From Flavobacteriales bacterium (GTDB taxonomy: Bacteria; Bacteroidota; Bacteroidia; Flavobacteriales_F; PHOS-HE28), in the NCBI GenBank assembly GCA_016721005.1, contig JADKJM010000014.1, positions 283,172 through 347,171 on the forward strand: 64,000 nucleotides of DNA, read 5' to 3'. The position numbers were made by a program, and so were the translations under genes. Below, piece by piece: positions 55,881 through 64,000 of this stretch; the first letter of the stretch is position 1, and each line of letters opens with the position of its first letter. A model generated the notes under the pieces. That model had not been told where the DNA came from. It saw only the letters and a list, made by a program, of their open reading frames with translations, and searched no databases.

Positions 55881-58493
55881 TCACGGCAACTTCGTGAACC
55901 GCGCTTCCCACTTCGCACCATCGCGTTCAACCCGAACGAGGTAGATCCCGGCGTTGAGTCCGTCGGTCGCGAACTCGATGGCACCACCGGCATTCGTGCG
56001 TTGATCCTTGCGCAGCTTTCCGGCCGCGTCGAAGATCCGGACACGCGCCGGTCCGCCCGTCGGCACATTCACCCACACTTGTCCATTCGTCGGTGATGGC
56101 CAGATGCGGAACTGATCCGTTCCACTTTCAGGTAGACCGGAGATGATGACGGTAACGGGCGCACTGATCGCCGAACACCCGTTCGTCGCCGTGTGCTCCA
56201 CCGTGTAGTCGCCGTTGGCGAGTGCGGTCCATTGCTGTCCGATGGCACCGTTGATCGGCTGACCGTTCAGGTACCATTGGTAGGACGGGCCGACGTTGCT
56301 CGTCAGGTCCGCGCCATTCGGCGTGATCACCGGTGTTGGCGGTGCATCAAGCAGCGTGAAAGTGAGTGCGTTGCTCTGCGCGCAACCCGTGCCATTGGAA
56401 GCGACCACCGTAAGCGGTCCGGTACCGGTGTATGCTGTGGGATTATCGGTGGAACCGTTGCTCCAGAGGTAGGCATCGAAGCTCGGAGGCGCCGTCACTT
56501 CAACGGTCGCGTTGGAACACATCTCATCATCCGCTGAGGTGATGATGATATCCGGCAGGTTCGAGGAGACCAGTGCGTTGAAGGCGTGTACACGACCATA
56601 GCCGAAACGGTTGTTCGGCACCGCTCCGGTCAGTGCATCGTTCGTCAAAGTGGAGAGGAAGGCCTGACGGATCTGGGACCAGGATGCGTTCGGGCATTTC
56701 TGGAGGTAGAGCGCCACCGCACCGGCGACCACCGGCGATGCCATGGAGGTTCCCCCGTTCCGGATGTGCATTCCGTCCGGATCGACCTTATAGGGTTCAT
56801 TGATGATGAACGACGCGAGGATCGGGAGCGGCGCAGCGCTCATGGTGATGTCTCCGGGTGCGGCCATGTCCGGTTTCCAGCGGAGATCGCGCGTGGGACC
56901 GGCACTGCTGTTCGGTGAGATCGCGTACGGGACCCCTCCGGTAATGACATCTGTACCGTCATATCCGGTGTATTCCGTCACGTTCCAGTAATTGGCCACC
57001 GTGAAGGTGTTGTCGCTGCACGCCCAGGAATCCACCATGTGCTGGTTGTTGTCCGGCTCCACGTAGTTGGCCATCGGCGGGTATTGGGCGATCGTGGGAT
57101 AAGGTGAAGGGAGTGCCGCTCCCAACGCAGCGGACATGACGTTCGATGTGCTCACACCATAGCCGGCCGTGCTCCAACAATCAAAGCGGCCACTGCCGGT
57201 GGTCATGAACCGCCAGTAGTAGGCGGAATCCGGTTGTGGCATGAAGACCTGTAGCTTGATCTGTTCCCCACGTTGCTCGGCGAAGTATTGGACCGTGCCG
57301 AGCAGGTTGCCGCTGCTGCTCACCAGCGGATCCGTGATCACCACGCCGAGGTTGGATGCGATGTCGTGGAAAGGTGTCCGCCCCCGATAGCCGAAGTCCG
57401 GGGTGTATCGATCCGCACCTATGGCATACTGCACGTTCGCAAAGTCGGCGGCATCGGCCCATACCTCGAAGAACAGGTTCGGATACGGAAAGAGGTTGGC
57501 GGGCGGCGGATAGGGATTGGTTAGGAACCACGTGAACGAGGTATCGGCATCCACCTCCGTATGCAGGTGGTAGGCAACGGCCTGGTTCTCGTTCCCTGCT
57601 GCGCACACCACGGCCCGCCCGCGCCGGGCATTGACCATGCTGTCGATCAGGAGAGCGGCCGCGTCGAGTCCGTCATGCGAACCGGACCTTGAGCCCACAC
57701 TGAGGTTCACGACAGCGGGCTTGCCCATGGCCTCGGCCCGGTCGAACACGTACTTCACACCGTCCACGACTGATGCCATGAAGTCCTGCGTATTACCCAT
57801 CTGCACGATGATGATGTCCGCCTTGGGTGCCACCCCCTTGTGATGCCCGGTGGCCAAGCCATTTCCCACGGCCGCGCCTGCTACCGTGGTACCGTGCGCG
57901 TTGTTGTCCGTGGAGGTCATCTGCCCGGCATCGATCTGCGCCCTGGTCCACTCCTGGCCATAGCCGAACTCCGCTGGTGCAACGCCCGAAAGCGATTGAT
58001 CCCAGTAGTAGGCCACGCGCGTGGTGCCATCGGCGTTCTGGAAATCCGGATGGTTAACGTCAAGGCCGGTATCGAAGATCCCGACCACCACGCCCTCCCC
58101 ATCATAGGCCTGCGGCAGCGGTGGCAGGCCGGCTTGGACCTCGTTCACATGGGCCTTCACACGCATGCTATCGCAAAGAAGCCCTCCGGTGCCCAAGCTG
58201 AATTCAAAACCCTCCACCGCATCCAACAGGGCCAGCTCACGCACGTAGGAGACCGGGACTCGTGCGCTCACCAAGCCGTTCATCGTCATCTTCACCAAGC
58301 CGCCATGTGCCTTCACAGCGCTGGAGACCGCACCTACATGGCCGCGCACGAAGAGATCGACCATGGTGCCTGACGCGTGGTCCCGCTGCAAGTAGGACTC
58401 CAGCCGGAAATCGATCTTCGTCCTTTCCTGCGCGGAGACCGGTGCTTGGATCGCCACCATCGACAGAAGGAGAAGTGGAAGGGCTCGTTTCAT
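55881..58493 (-). CDS. Subtilisin-like S8 serine peptidase with T9SS sorting domain
   Basis: About 870 residues. The signal peptide is ALPLLLLSMVAIQAPVSAQ. The peptidase domain has Asp in VVGIFDTGLDVNHPDF, His in NNAHGTTVAGAAVG and Ser in NGGTSMASPVVAGAVALYLQ. A long insertion lies between His and Ser. A region of Ig-like repeats (APPSFDAYLWSNGSTDNPTAYT, then PVITPNGADLTSNVGPSYQ) precedes the T9SS tail (FRIWPSPTNGQVWVNVP to KWEARFTKLP). It should be a surface or secreted protease. ATG 58493 is four bases after a TACATTTG box. It converges on the formyltransferase gene with 21 bp between stops. Confidence 0.95.
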   Translation of the reverse strand: MKRALPLLLLSMVAIQAPVSAQERTKIDFRLESYLQRDHASGTMVDLFVRGHVGAVSSAVKAHGGLVKMTMNGLVSARVPVSYVRELALLDAVEGFEFSLGTGGLLCDSMRVKAHVNEVQAGLPPLPQAYDGEGVVVGIFDTGLDVNHPDFQNADGTTRVAYYWDQSLSGVAPAEFGYGQEWTRAQIDAGQMTSTDNNAHGTTVAGAAVGNGLATGHHKGVAPKADIIIVQMGNTQDFMASVVDGVKYVFDRAEAMGKPAVVNLSVGSRSGSHDGLDAAALLIDSMVNARRGRAVVCAAGNENQAVAYHLHTEVDADTSFTWFLTNPYPPPANLFPYPNLFFEVWADAADFANVQYAIGADRYTPDFGYRGRTPFHDIASNLGVVITDPLVSSSGNLLGTVQYFAEQRGEQIKLQVFMPQPDSAYYWRFMTTGSGRFDCWSTAGYGVSTSNVMSAALGAALPSPYPTIAQYPPMANYVEPDNNQHMVDSWACSDNTFTVANYWNVTEYTGYDGTDVITGGVPYAISPNSSAGPTRDLRWKPDMAAPGDITMSAAPLPILASFIINEPYKVDPDGMHIRNGGTSMASPVVAGAVALYLQKCPNASWSQIRQAFLSTLTNDALTGAVPNNRFGYGRVHAFNALVSSNLPDIIITSADDEMCSNATVEVTAPPSFDAYLWSNGSTDNPTAYTGTGPLTVVASNGTGCAQSNALTFTLLDAPPTPVITPNGADLTSNVGPSYQWYLNGQPINGAIGQQWTALANGDYTVEHTATNGCSAISAPVTVIISGLPESGTDQFRIWPSPTNGQVWVNVPTGGPARVRIFDAAGKLRKDQRTNAGGAIEFATDGLNAGIYLVRVERDGAKWEARFTKLP

Positions 58494-58497
58494 GTCC

Positions 58498-58505
58498 CAA
58501 ATGTA
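58498..58505 (-). promoter_or_regulatory. Promoter -7 box TACATTTG, 4 nt before ATG
   Basis: It is an exact TAnnTTTG match on the minus strand, four bases before the S8 peptidase ATG. Confidence 0.55.
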
Positions 58506-58512
58506 GAGGCGG

Positions 58513-58986
58513 TCATAAGGCACACATCGCCTCATGGTCCGGAATATCCACAAGGAACCGCACATCACCGGTGGTATGGTCCACACGGCAGCAATAGTGC
58601 TTCAGGCCGTTCGTGACCAACAGGTAAGGCACCTTGAACACCACGTTGTAGCGTGCGGCCTGTTCGAAGACCGCTTGTGTCAGCCGCACATCAGGTGCTT
58701 TGCATTCCACCAATGCCACGGGAAGACCATTGCGGTCATGCACCACCACATCGGCGCGCTTGCGCATTTCGTTCAACACGAGCGCCTTCTCCACTGTGAT
58801 CAATGAAGCAGGACATCCCTTGTCGTGTACCAAGTGGTTCACGAAGTGCTGGCGCACCCATTCCTCGGGCAACAGGGCCACCCATTTCCGGCGAATGGGA
58901 TCGAAGACGGCGTCGCCATCCGGTCCATGCCTAGTTTTGAGCCCATGGTCGGGCAACTGCAAGTGCGGTAGGTCCGTGCCACCCAT
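58513..58986 (-). CDS. HsdR N-terminal domain protein, stand-alone
   Basis: A 157-residue protein built of one type I restriction enzyme R-subunit N-terminal domain. It has the core VFDPIRRKWVALLPEEWVRQHF, the catalytic-type Asp in KRADVVVHDRNGLPVALVECKAP (PD-(D/E)xK arrangement: D, then E-x-K) and YLLVTNGLKHYCC. Such small proteins occur near holA in many Bacteroidota and are not part of a restriction system; there is no HsdM or HsdS nearby. The ATG at 58986 gives the family start; it faces the amn start closely. The function is unknown, possibly a nuclease. Confidence 0.83.
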   Translation of the reverse strand: MGGTDLPHLQLPDHGLKTRHGPDGDAVFDPIRRKWVALLPEEWVRQHFVNHLVHDKGCPASLITVEKALVLNEMRKRADVVVHDRNGLPVALVECKAPDVRLTQAVFEQAARYNVVFKVPYLLVTNGLKHYCCRVDHTTGDVRFLVDIPDHEAMCAL

Positions 58987-59758
58987 CCCAAAAGTGCGCA
59001 CCAAAGAAGACATCGTCTCCAACTGGCTTCCGCTACACCGGCTTACCGCTGGAAGCGTTCAAGAAGCACGTCCTGCTCACCAACTTCGATAACTACATCG
59101 ACATCTTCTGCGAACAGACCGGCGCCACCGTGCCGGTGGAAGGCAAGGCGATGCGTGTGGCCGTCGCCGAGGATATGGTGATGATCAACTTCGGCATGGG
59201 CAGCCCGAACGCGGCCACGCTGATGGATCTGCTCAGTGCGATCAAGCCGGAGACCGTGCTCTTCCTCGGCAAGTGCGGGGGCTTGAAGAAGAAGAACGCG
59301 CTGGGTGATCTGGTGCTTCCCATCGAGGCGATCCGCGGTGAAGGAACCAGCAAACGACTACTTCCCCCGAACTACCGGCGCTGCCGAGCTTACGATCCAC
59401 CGCGCGGTGAGCCACGTGACCGCGACATGGAACTGGGGCTACTGGACGGGCACGGTCTATACCACGAACCGCCGCGTGTGGGAGCACGACGACAAGTTCA
59501 AGGAACACCTGCGCGTGTTGCGGTGCATGGTAATCGATAGTGGAAACAGCCACGTTGTTCATGACCGGTTTTCGCGAACGAGATCCCGGTGCATTGTTGC
59601 TGGTGAGTGACCAACCCATGGTGCCTTGGGGCATCAAGACCAGCGCGAGCGACATGAAGGTGACCACCAGTTTTGTGGAGACGCACGTGCGTGTGGGGAT
59701 CGCTTCCTTGCGCGATCGTCAGTGGCGGGATGTCCGTGAAGCACTTGCGGTTCAGTAA
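58976..59758 (+). pseudogene. amn: AMP nucleosidase, interrupted by several frameshifts
   Basis: AMP nucleosidase splits AMP into adenine and ribose 5-phosphate. Family blocks can be read in order across frames: RTKEDIVSNWLP, then KKHVLLTNFDNYIDIFCEQ, INFGMGSPNAATLMDLLSAI, FLGKCGGLKKKNALGDLVLP, GEGTS, TNRRVWEHDDKFKEHLRVL, then ALLLVSDQPMVPWGIKTSA. At least four indels are visible, including an extra A near 59358 (AGCAAACGAC), an extra G near 59538, and a loss near 59030. They are of the single-base type. The start is GTG 58976 or 58994. It is probably a functional gene whose sequence here contains errors. Confidence 0.75.
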
Positions 59759-59862
59759 AGGATAGCACGCAGATGACGCGGAAAGAACCGACCGGCGCGG
59801 ATCAATTACGGACTGCTCGACGGACTGCACGAACGGCGTGCATCTGCTTTTATCAGTGTCAC

Positions 59863-59890
59863 GTCATCGCGAGGCTTTGCGAAGCGAAGC
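59863..59890. repeat. REP-like dispersed-type repeat upstream of holA
   Basis: GTCATCGCGAGGCTTTGCGA followed by AGCGAAGC resembles dispersed GTCATTGCGAGnnnGAAGCGAAGC repeats known in other bacteria. Similarity by eye only. Confidence 0.3.
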
Positions 59891-59903
59891 GTTCCATTCC
59901 CCT

Positions 59904-60911
59904 GATGGCGACCACGGACGACTACAGAAGATCATGCTCGATCGCGTGCCGGGAAATTCAAGCCCGTGTACGTGCTGCATGGCGAGGGGAGGGCTTCTTC
60001 ATCGACCGCATGCGGAGGGAGATGTCGAGCATCTGGCGTTGCAAGAGGAAGAGCGTGATTTCAGCAGAGCATCCTCTACGCCCGCGATGTGGATGCCGAC
60101 ACGGTAGAAGGATCACCTGCTTGCGCTTTCCGATGATGGCGGAACGGCAACTCGTGATGGGTGCGTGATTGAACGCATAGCGCATCATCAGTGGAGACTA
60201 GGCCTACCTCATGACCCACGAAGTACCATCCTCGTGCTCTATTACAAGCACAGAAGATGCGATAGGCGAAAGAGCGTCCTGAAGACCGCGCAGAAGGGGC
60301 GCGGTGGTCTTCACCGTGATAAATTGCGCGAGGACAAGCTGCCGAGACGCTCATCGGCTTCGCGAAGCATTTCAAACGGAAGCTGGGCGCAGCGGAAGCT
60401 ACAACTTCTGGCCAGCCACTTTGGGCAGCGTACAAAGTTAGAGACCGTGAAAGAGGTGGAAAAGCTCTGCACTCGTTACGGAGGAAGGTGGCGCCATCAC
60501 CAGCGATGTGATCAAGTTCGTAGGGGATCGACAAGAGTACAACGTGTTCCGAACTGCAGGAACGCCATCGGCACGCAATGCGGCGAAGGCCCAACGGATC
60601 GCGCAGCACCTCGCCGAACGACCCGAAGGACAATCCGCTGGTGCTCTCCATCAGCGCTGAACACCTACTTCAGCAAGTTAGCCATGGTACACGACCTGCC
60701 CGCTGAACCAACAGGCCATGGCCGCCGCACTGGAGTGACCCCTTCTTCGTGAAGGACTACGTGGAACAGGCCCGCAACTCCACCCCAGTGAAGCTGGTGG
60801 AGATCAACACCACTTGCGCAGTGCGACCTACGCAACAAAGGGGCATGGGCGGCGATGGCAGCGACCACGGCGAACTGCTGCGCGGGCTGCTCGCCAAAAG
60901 TGATGGGCTGA
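59904..60911 (+). pseudogene. holA: DNA polymerase III subunit delta, interrupted by many frameshifts
   Basis: HolA loads the sliding clamp as part of the clamp loader. Blocks across frames: ATTDDY, then HGE-GFFIDR, EEERDF, LYARDVDADTV, FPMMAERQLV, RRKSVLKTAQKG, DKLREDKLP, EYNVF, AQRIAQHLAERP, LNTYFSKLAMVHDLP, then FVKDYVEQARN and LRNKGMGGDGSDHGELLRGLL. With one A fewer at 60896-60899 the end would read LLAKVMG and stop at 60911. There are at least ten indels in 1 kb. It is the usual downstream companion of the HsdR-N and amn genes in Bacteroidota. The indels are probably errors rather than loss. Confidence 0.75.
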
Positions 60912-61036
60912 TGCGACGCCGGTCCCGATCCCCCTGGATGAGTCTTCTCTACCAGCGGTAGGAACGGGCGGAGGAACATTTCGACACGTGTAAAGCCTTC
61001 TTCTACCTTAGCCCTGTTATAACCGGAAACCGACCC

Positions 61037-63453
61037 ATGATCACTCGACCTCTTCAAGCGCGGTTTGATGGGGAGCACCTTTCCACACACTCTTCTGCGG
61101 CGCTGGCTCAAACATTTACCATCCGTGGGTTCGTCTGCGACAAGACCACGGGCGAACCGTGTCTTCACGAACGTGGTGCAGAAGGCACCACGACCGGCGC
61201 GACCACCGATGTGAACAGCTACTTCTCCATTCCGAAGGTGCCAATGGAGGCAAGCACACGTTACACAAGTGTCCTACATCGGCTAGAAGTACCTAGGAGC
61301 AGGAGGTGACAGTGGCCAATGGCCAGGTCGTTTCCGCCAAGTTGTACATGAAGAAGGCGGCGGTCGGGATCGGCGCGTTCGGGGTCATCGGGAGAAGCAG
61401 GAAGCGCAGACCAAGTGCGCATGGGCTTGAGAAACTCACGCCGAAGGAGATCGCGCGCTTTCTTAAGCGTCGGTGGCGAAGCCGATCCGGCCCAACACCT
61501 CCAAGTAGTGCCAGGGATCGTCTTCACCGGTGACCAAGGAGACAGCTTTACGTGCGCGGTGGTTCACCCATCATGAACAAGGTGATGATGGACAGGATGG
61601 TGCTCTATAACCCCTTCCACAGCATCGGCCTGTTCAGCGTGTTCGACAACGACATCATCACCAATGCGGACATCTACACGGCTGGTTTCAATGCGCGGTA
61701 CGGCGGCCGGATCGGTTCGGTGATGGACATCACCACGAGGATGGCAATCGCACGCGGATGAGCGATCGTGTGGGTGCGAAGCACCTTCGCAGCGAAGGCC
61801 TTGTTGGAGGGTCGGTCGAGAAGCAAAGGAGCAGTGATGGATCGCTGGCTACCTGTTGAACTTCCGGCACAGCTACCTGGACCAGGCAGCAAGACCTTCT
61901 ACGTGCTTGAACAACGGGGCGGGTCACCGTTCACCTTCACCGATGCGCTATGGCGGAGGTGTCCTTCAGTAATTCAACGGCAGCAAGTTCGCCTCTTCGG
62001 GTTCAACTTCAGCGATGGCGTGAATTATCGCGGTGTGAGCGACGCAGGAGTGGAACAACTTCGGTGCGGGCACCAACTTCGTGCTAGATGCCCTTCGGGT
62101 AGTGCGGTGCTGATGGGCAGAATTGTTCTCGTACAGCAACTACGACCTACTGACTGACCGAGGCCAACGTGGCGCCACGCAGCAGCCAGATCTCGGGCTT
62201 CAACGCGAGGTTGAACTTGAAGTACTTCATGGGCGACAACAAGGCCCTTTACGGCGTGGAGGTGCTGGGCTTCCGCACGGACTTCAGCTTCTTCAACGAG
62301 CAGGTCGCGAATACCAGCAACAACAGAACGCACCAGTGAGATAAGGGGATACTTCAACTACAAGCCCTCCTTCGGGCACGCGGCCACGGCGCTACTCAAG
62401 CAGTTACGATCGTTGATCCAGGCACGCCTGCACTACTACGCCTCGCTGTCGGTGGCGAACATCGAGTAACTACGGCCTGAAGTGGAACATCTCCGGACAA
62501 CTGGCGCTTCAAACTCGCTTTGCCGGTCGTTACAGCCCAGAAGCCTGGTGGCGGCGAACAATGACCGCGATATGGTGAACCTCTTCTACGGCTTCCTATC
62601 CAGCCCGGAGGAATTTGCCCCCGCCGCATCCCGCAACGCGATGGCAGCACCCGCGAGGTGAAGGATACGTTGCAACGCGCCAGCCACTATGTGGCGGGAT
62701 CGAACACGACGTGTCGCGCGAGTTGACGGCCAACTTCAGGGTGTACTTCAGGACTACCGTAAGGTGACGAACCTGAACCACCCAACAGAGTACTTCAACG
62801 ACACGGAGAATTCGCCGACAAGCCGAGTGAGTTGAAGAAGGACTACATCGTGGAGGCCAGCCGGGCCTATGGCGCCGACATGCGGTTGAAGTACGAGAAG
62901 AAAAGCTCTCTACGTGTGGGCCGTTTACAGCTACACGTTTGGTGGATGCGTTTCGATGGGATGGGAGTACAACCGATGCAGGACCGCCGACACAACGTGA
63001 ACCTGCTGGTGAGCTATGCCTTCGGCAAGTTCGATGCGTGGAAGGCGAGCGTGCTGCGCTGGAACTACGGCTCGGGCTTCCCCTTCACCCCACGGCGGGA
63101 TTCATGGCTCGGTGCCCTTCAACGGCGACGTCAATACCAACTACGCCAACAGCAACGCGAACCTGAGCACCATCTTCAGCAACCTGAACTCGAACCGCCT
63201 ACCGGACTACGCCCGCGTGGATGCGAGCGTGACCAAGACCTGGCGCTTCGATGAGCACCGCAGCTTGGAACTGGACCTGGGCGTGACGAACACGCTGGAC
63301 CGGCAGAATATCTTCTACTTCGACCGGATGCTTTACGAGCGCGTGGGAACCGGTTACCGTTGCTGCCGAGCGCGAGGATCGATTACCGGTTCTGGGGGGA
63401 TGGCATTGGCAGGTGGATACTTGCACTCCCTGCGTGATGTCGAGATGGTGTAG
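61037..63453 (+). pseudogene. TonB-dependent receptor with carboxypeptidase-like N-domain, frameshifted
   Basis: Blocks in order: signal SSAALAQ, FTIRGFVCDKTTGEP and TTTGATTDVNSYFSIPKVP (carboxypeptidase regulatory-like domain), then VTVANGQVVSAKLYMK, RMGLEKLTPKEIARF, QLYVRGGSPIMNKVMMDRMV and LYNPFHSIGLFSVFDNDIIT (plug), YTAGFNARYGGRIGSVMDIT, then beta-barrel strands to RSLELDLGVTNTLDRQNIF and IDYRFW. It should be an outer-membrane importer or a SusC-like receptor. Frameshifts occur about every 100 bp. No susD partner is visible. The end is taken at the first stop after YRFW. Confidence 0.75.
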
Positions 63454-64000
63454 TGCTTTGGGTGTATCATGAAGCACGGTTGAACGCGTATCAGTCCCAC
63501 TTGGCTATCTTGGCGGAAAAGCTTGCCATGGTGCATGCAGGTTCAGTCGGTGCTTCGAGGCCTCCAGGGTCTCCCGAGGACGGAAGACCCATGCGGAGGT
63601 GCGTGCCATGGGAGCGTTCGCCGAAGACCTGCGCGGGTCTGAAAGAACTCCCGGGTAGCCAGGGTGCCACGTTGTTTGCGCATGGCATCAGAAGCTCTCG
63701 AAGCGTTGGTCTGTTAGGTAACCCGTGATGCGTGATCGATATGCCGTGGTCCAGGCGTGTGGTCCATGTTCGGCCGTCATGCACAAGCCGAATGAGAGAA
63801 GGCCGTTTGCTACTTGGCAGCATGACTGCATCTGACCAGCACCGCTCTTCTCGGCGAGCATACGACCTGGGCATCGAAGACCGAGAGCAGGCTGGATCCG
63901 TGACCGGCGCTTCGGCACAAGCATACCGCTGACAGCGTCGAACCGATAGTCGAGTTGCGCGGTCGTTCGATGGGTGTAACCGCCAACGTGCCGCGAAACT
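63454..64000. other. Region with no supported gene
   Basis: About 550 bp to the window edge. Short frames exist on both strands, but none has recognisable similarity. Since the region upstream is rich in indels, a broken gene could be hidden here. Confidence 0.4.

Noticed and set aside
58513..58986. A type I restriction-modification system
   Set aside because: Only a small HsdR N-terminal domain protein is present; no motor domain, HsdM or HsdS. This small family is common in Bacteroidota outside restriction loci.
63454..64000. Short open frames at the window end
   Set aside because: None shows a recognisable domain, signal peptide or consistent start; surrounding indels make any call unsafe.

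Overview
The window is chromosomal DNA from a high-GC member of the Bacteroidota, most likely Flavobacteriales. The evidence is many surface proteins with type IX secretion (T9SS) C-terminal sorting domains, promoter boxes of the TAnnTTTG type, an almost complete absence of Shine-Dalgarno sequences, a 751-residue small-type PurL, and family signatures such as DUF5606, DUF5060, SprB repeats and the Bacteroidota-type AMP nucleosidase. No taxon below order can be named safely.

Layout. 1-7.2 kb: a partial TPR protein, FtsE, two glycosyltransferases and two T9SS cargo proteins. 7.2-7.8 kb: a gene-free stretch with a promoter box, tandem Trp codons, a hairpin and an (AG)9 microsatellite. 7.8-19.3 kb: MurB, then a redox and surface-protein block made of two di-heme cytochrome c peroxidase lipoproteins, an S9 peptidase, a T9SS cupredoxin, a T9SS M28 peptidase and two tandem pentaheme cytochromes with T9SS tails. 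19.4-30.7 kb: M3 peptidase, DUF5606, a GT-C membrane protein, a secreted protein usually labelled asparagine synthetase B, DnaB, a lipoprotein, AccA, IspE and a TlpA-like protein. 30.75-36.1 kb: a complete rRNA operon on the minus strand (16S, tRNA-Ile, tRNA-Ala, 23S, 5S) with two matched promoters and a strong terminator. 36.1-43.8 kb: a short-chain dehydrogenase, MtgA and a three-gene operon of large secreted proteins. 43.8-48 kb is the accessory region: an IS3-family element, a frameshifted fibronectin type III gene, and a 42-bp tandem repeat array split by an intact IS30-family element. 48-58.5 kb: Tpx, PurL, a polytopic membrane protein, an amidohydrolase lipoprotein, a deacetylase/formyltransferase pair and a T9SS subtilase. 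58.5-64 kb: an HsdR-N-domain protein, AMP nucleosidase, HolA and a TonB-dependent receptor. The last three are broken by many single-base indels, probably unpolished sequence.

How it fits together. Housekeeping genes (murB, dnaB, accA, ispE, purL, holA, rRNA) alternate with cell-surface functions. The 9-19 kb block would place heme and copper proteins in the periplasm and on the cell surface. The 16S 3' end carries a changed anti-Shine-Dalgarno core, and about a dozen genes have a promoter box only 4-7 nt before the start codon. Together these suggest that leaderless, SD-independent translation is usual here. Several convergent gene pairs are separated by 0-5 bp with no room for a terminator.
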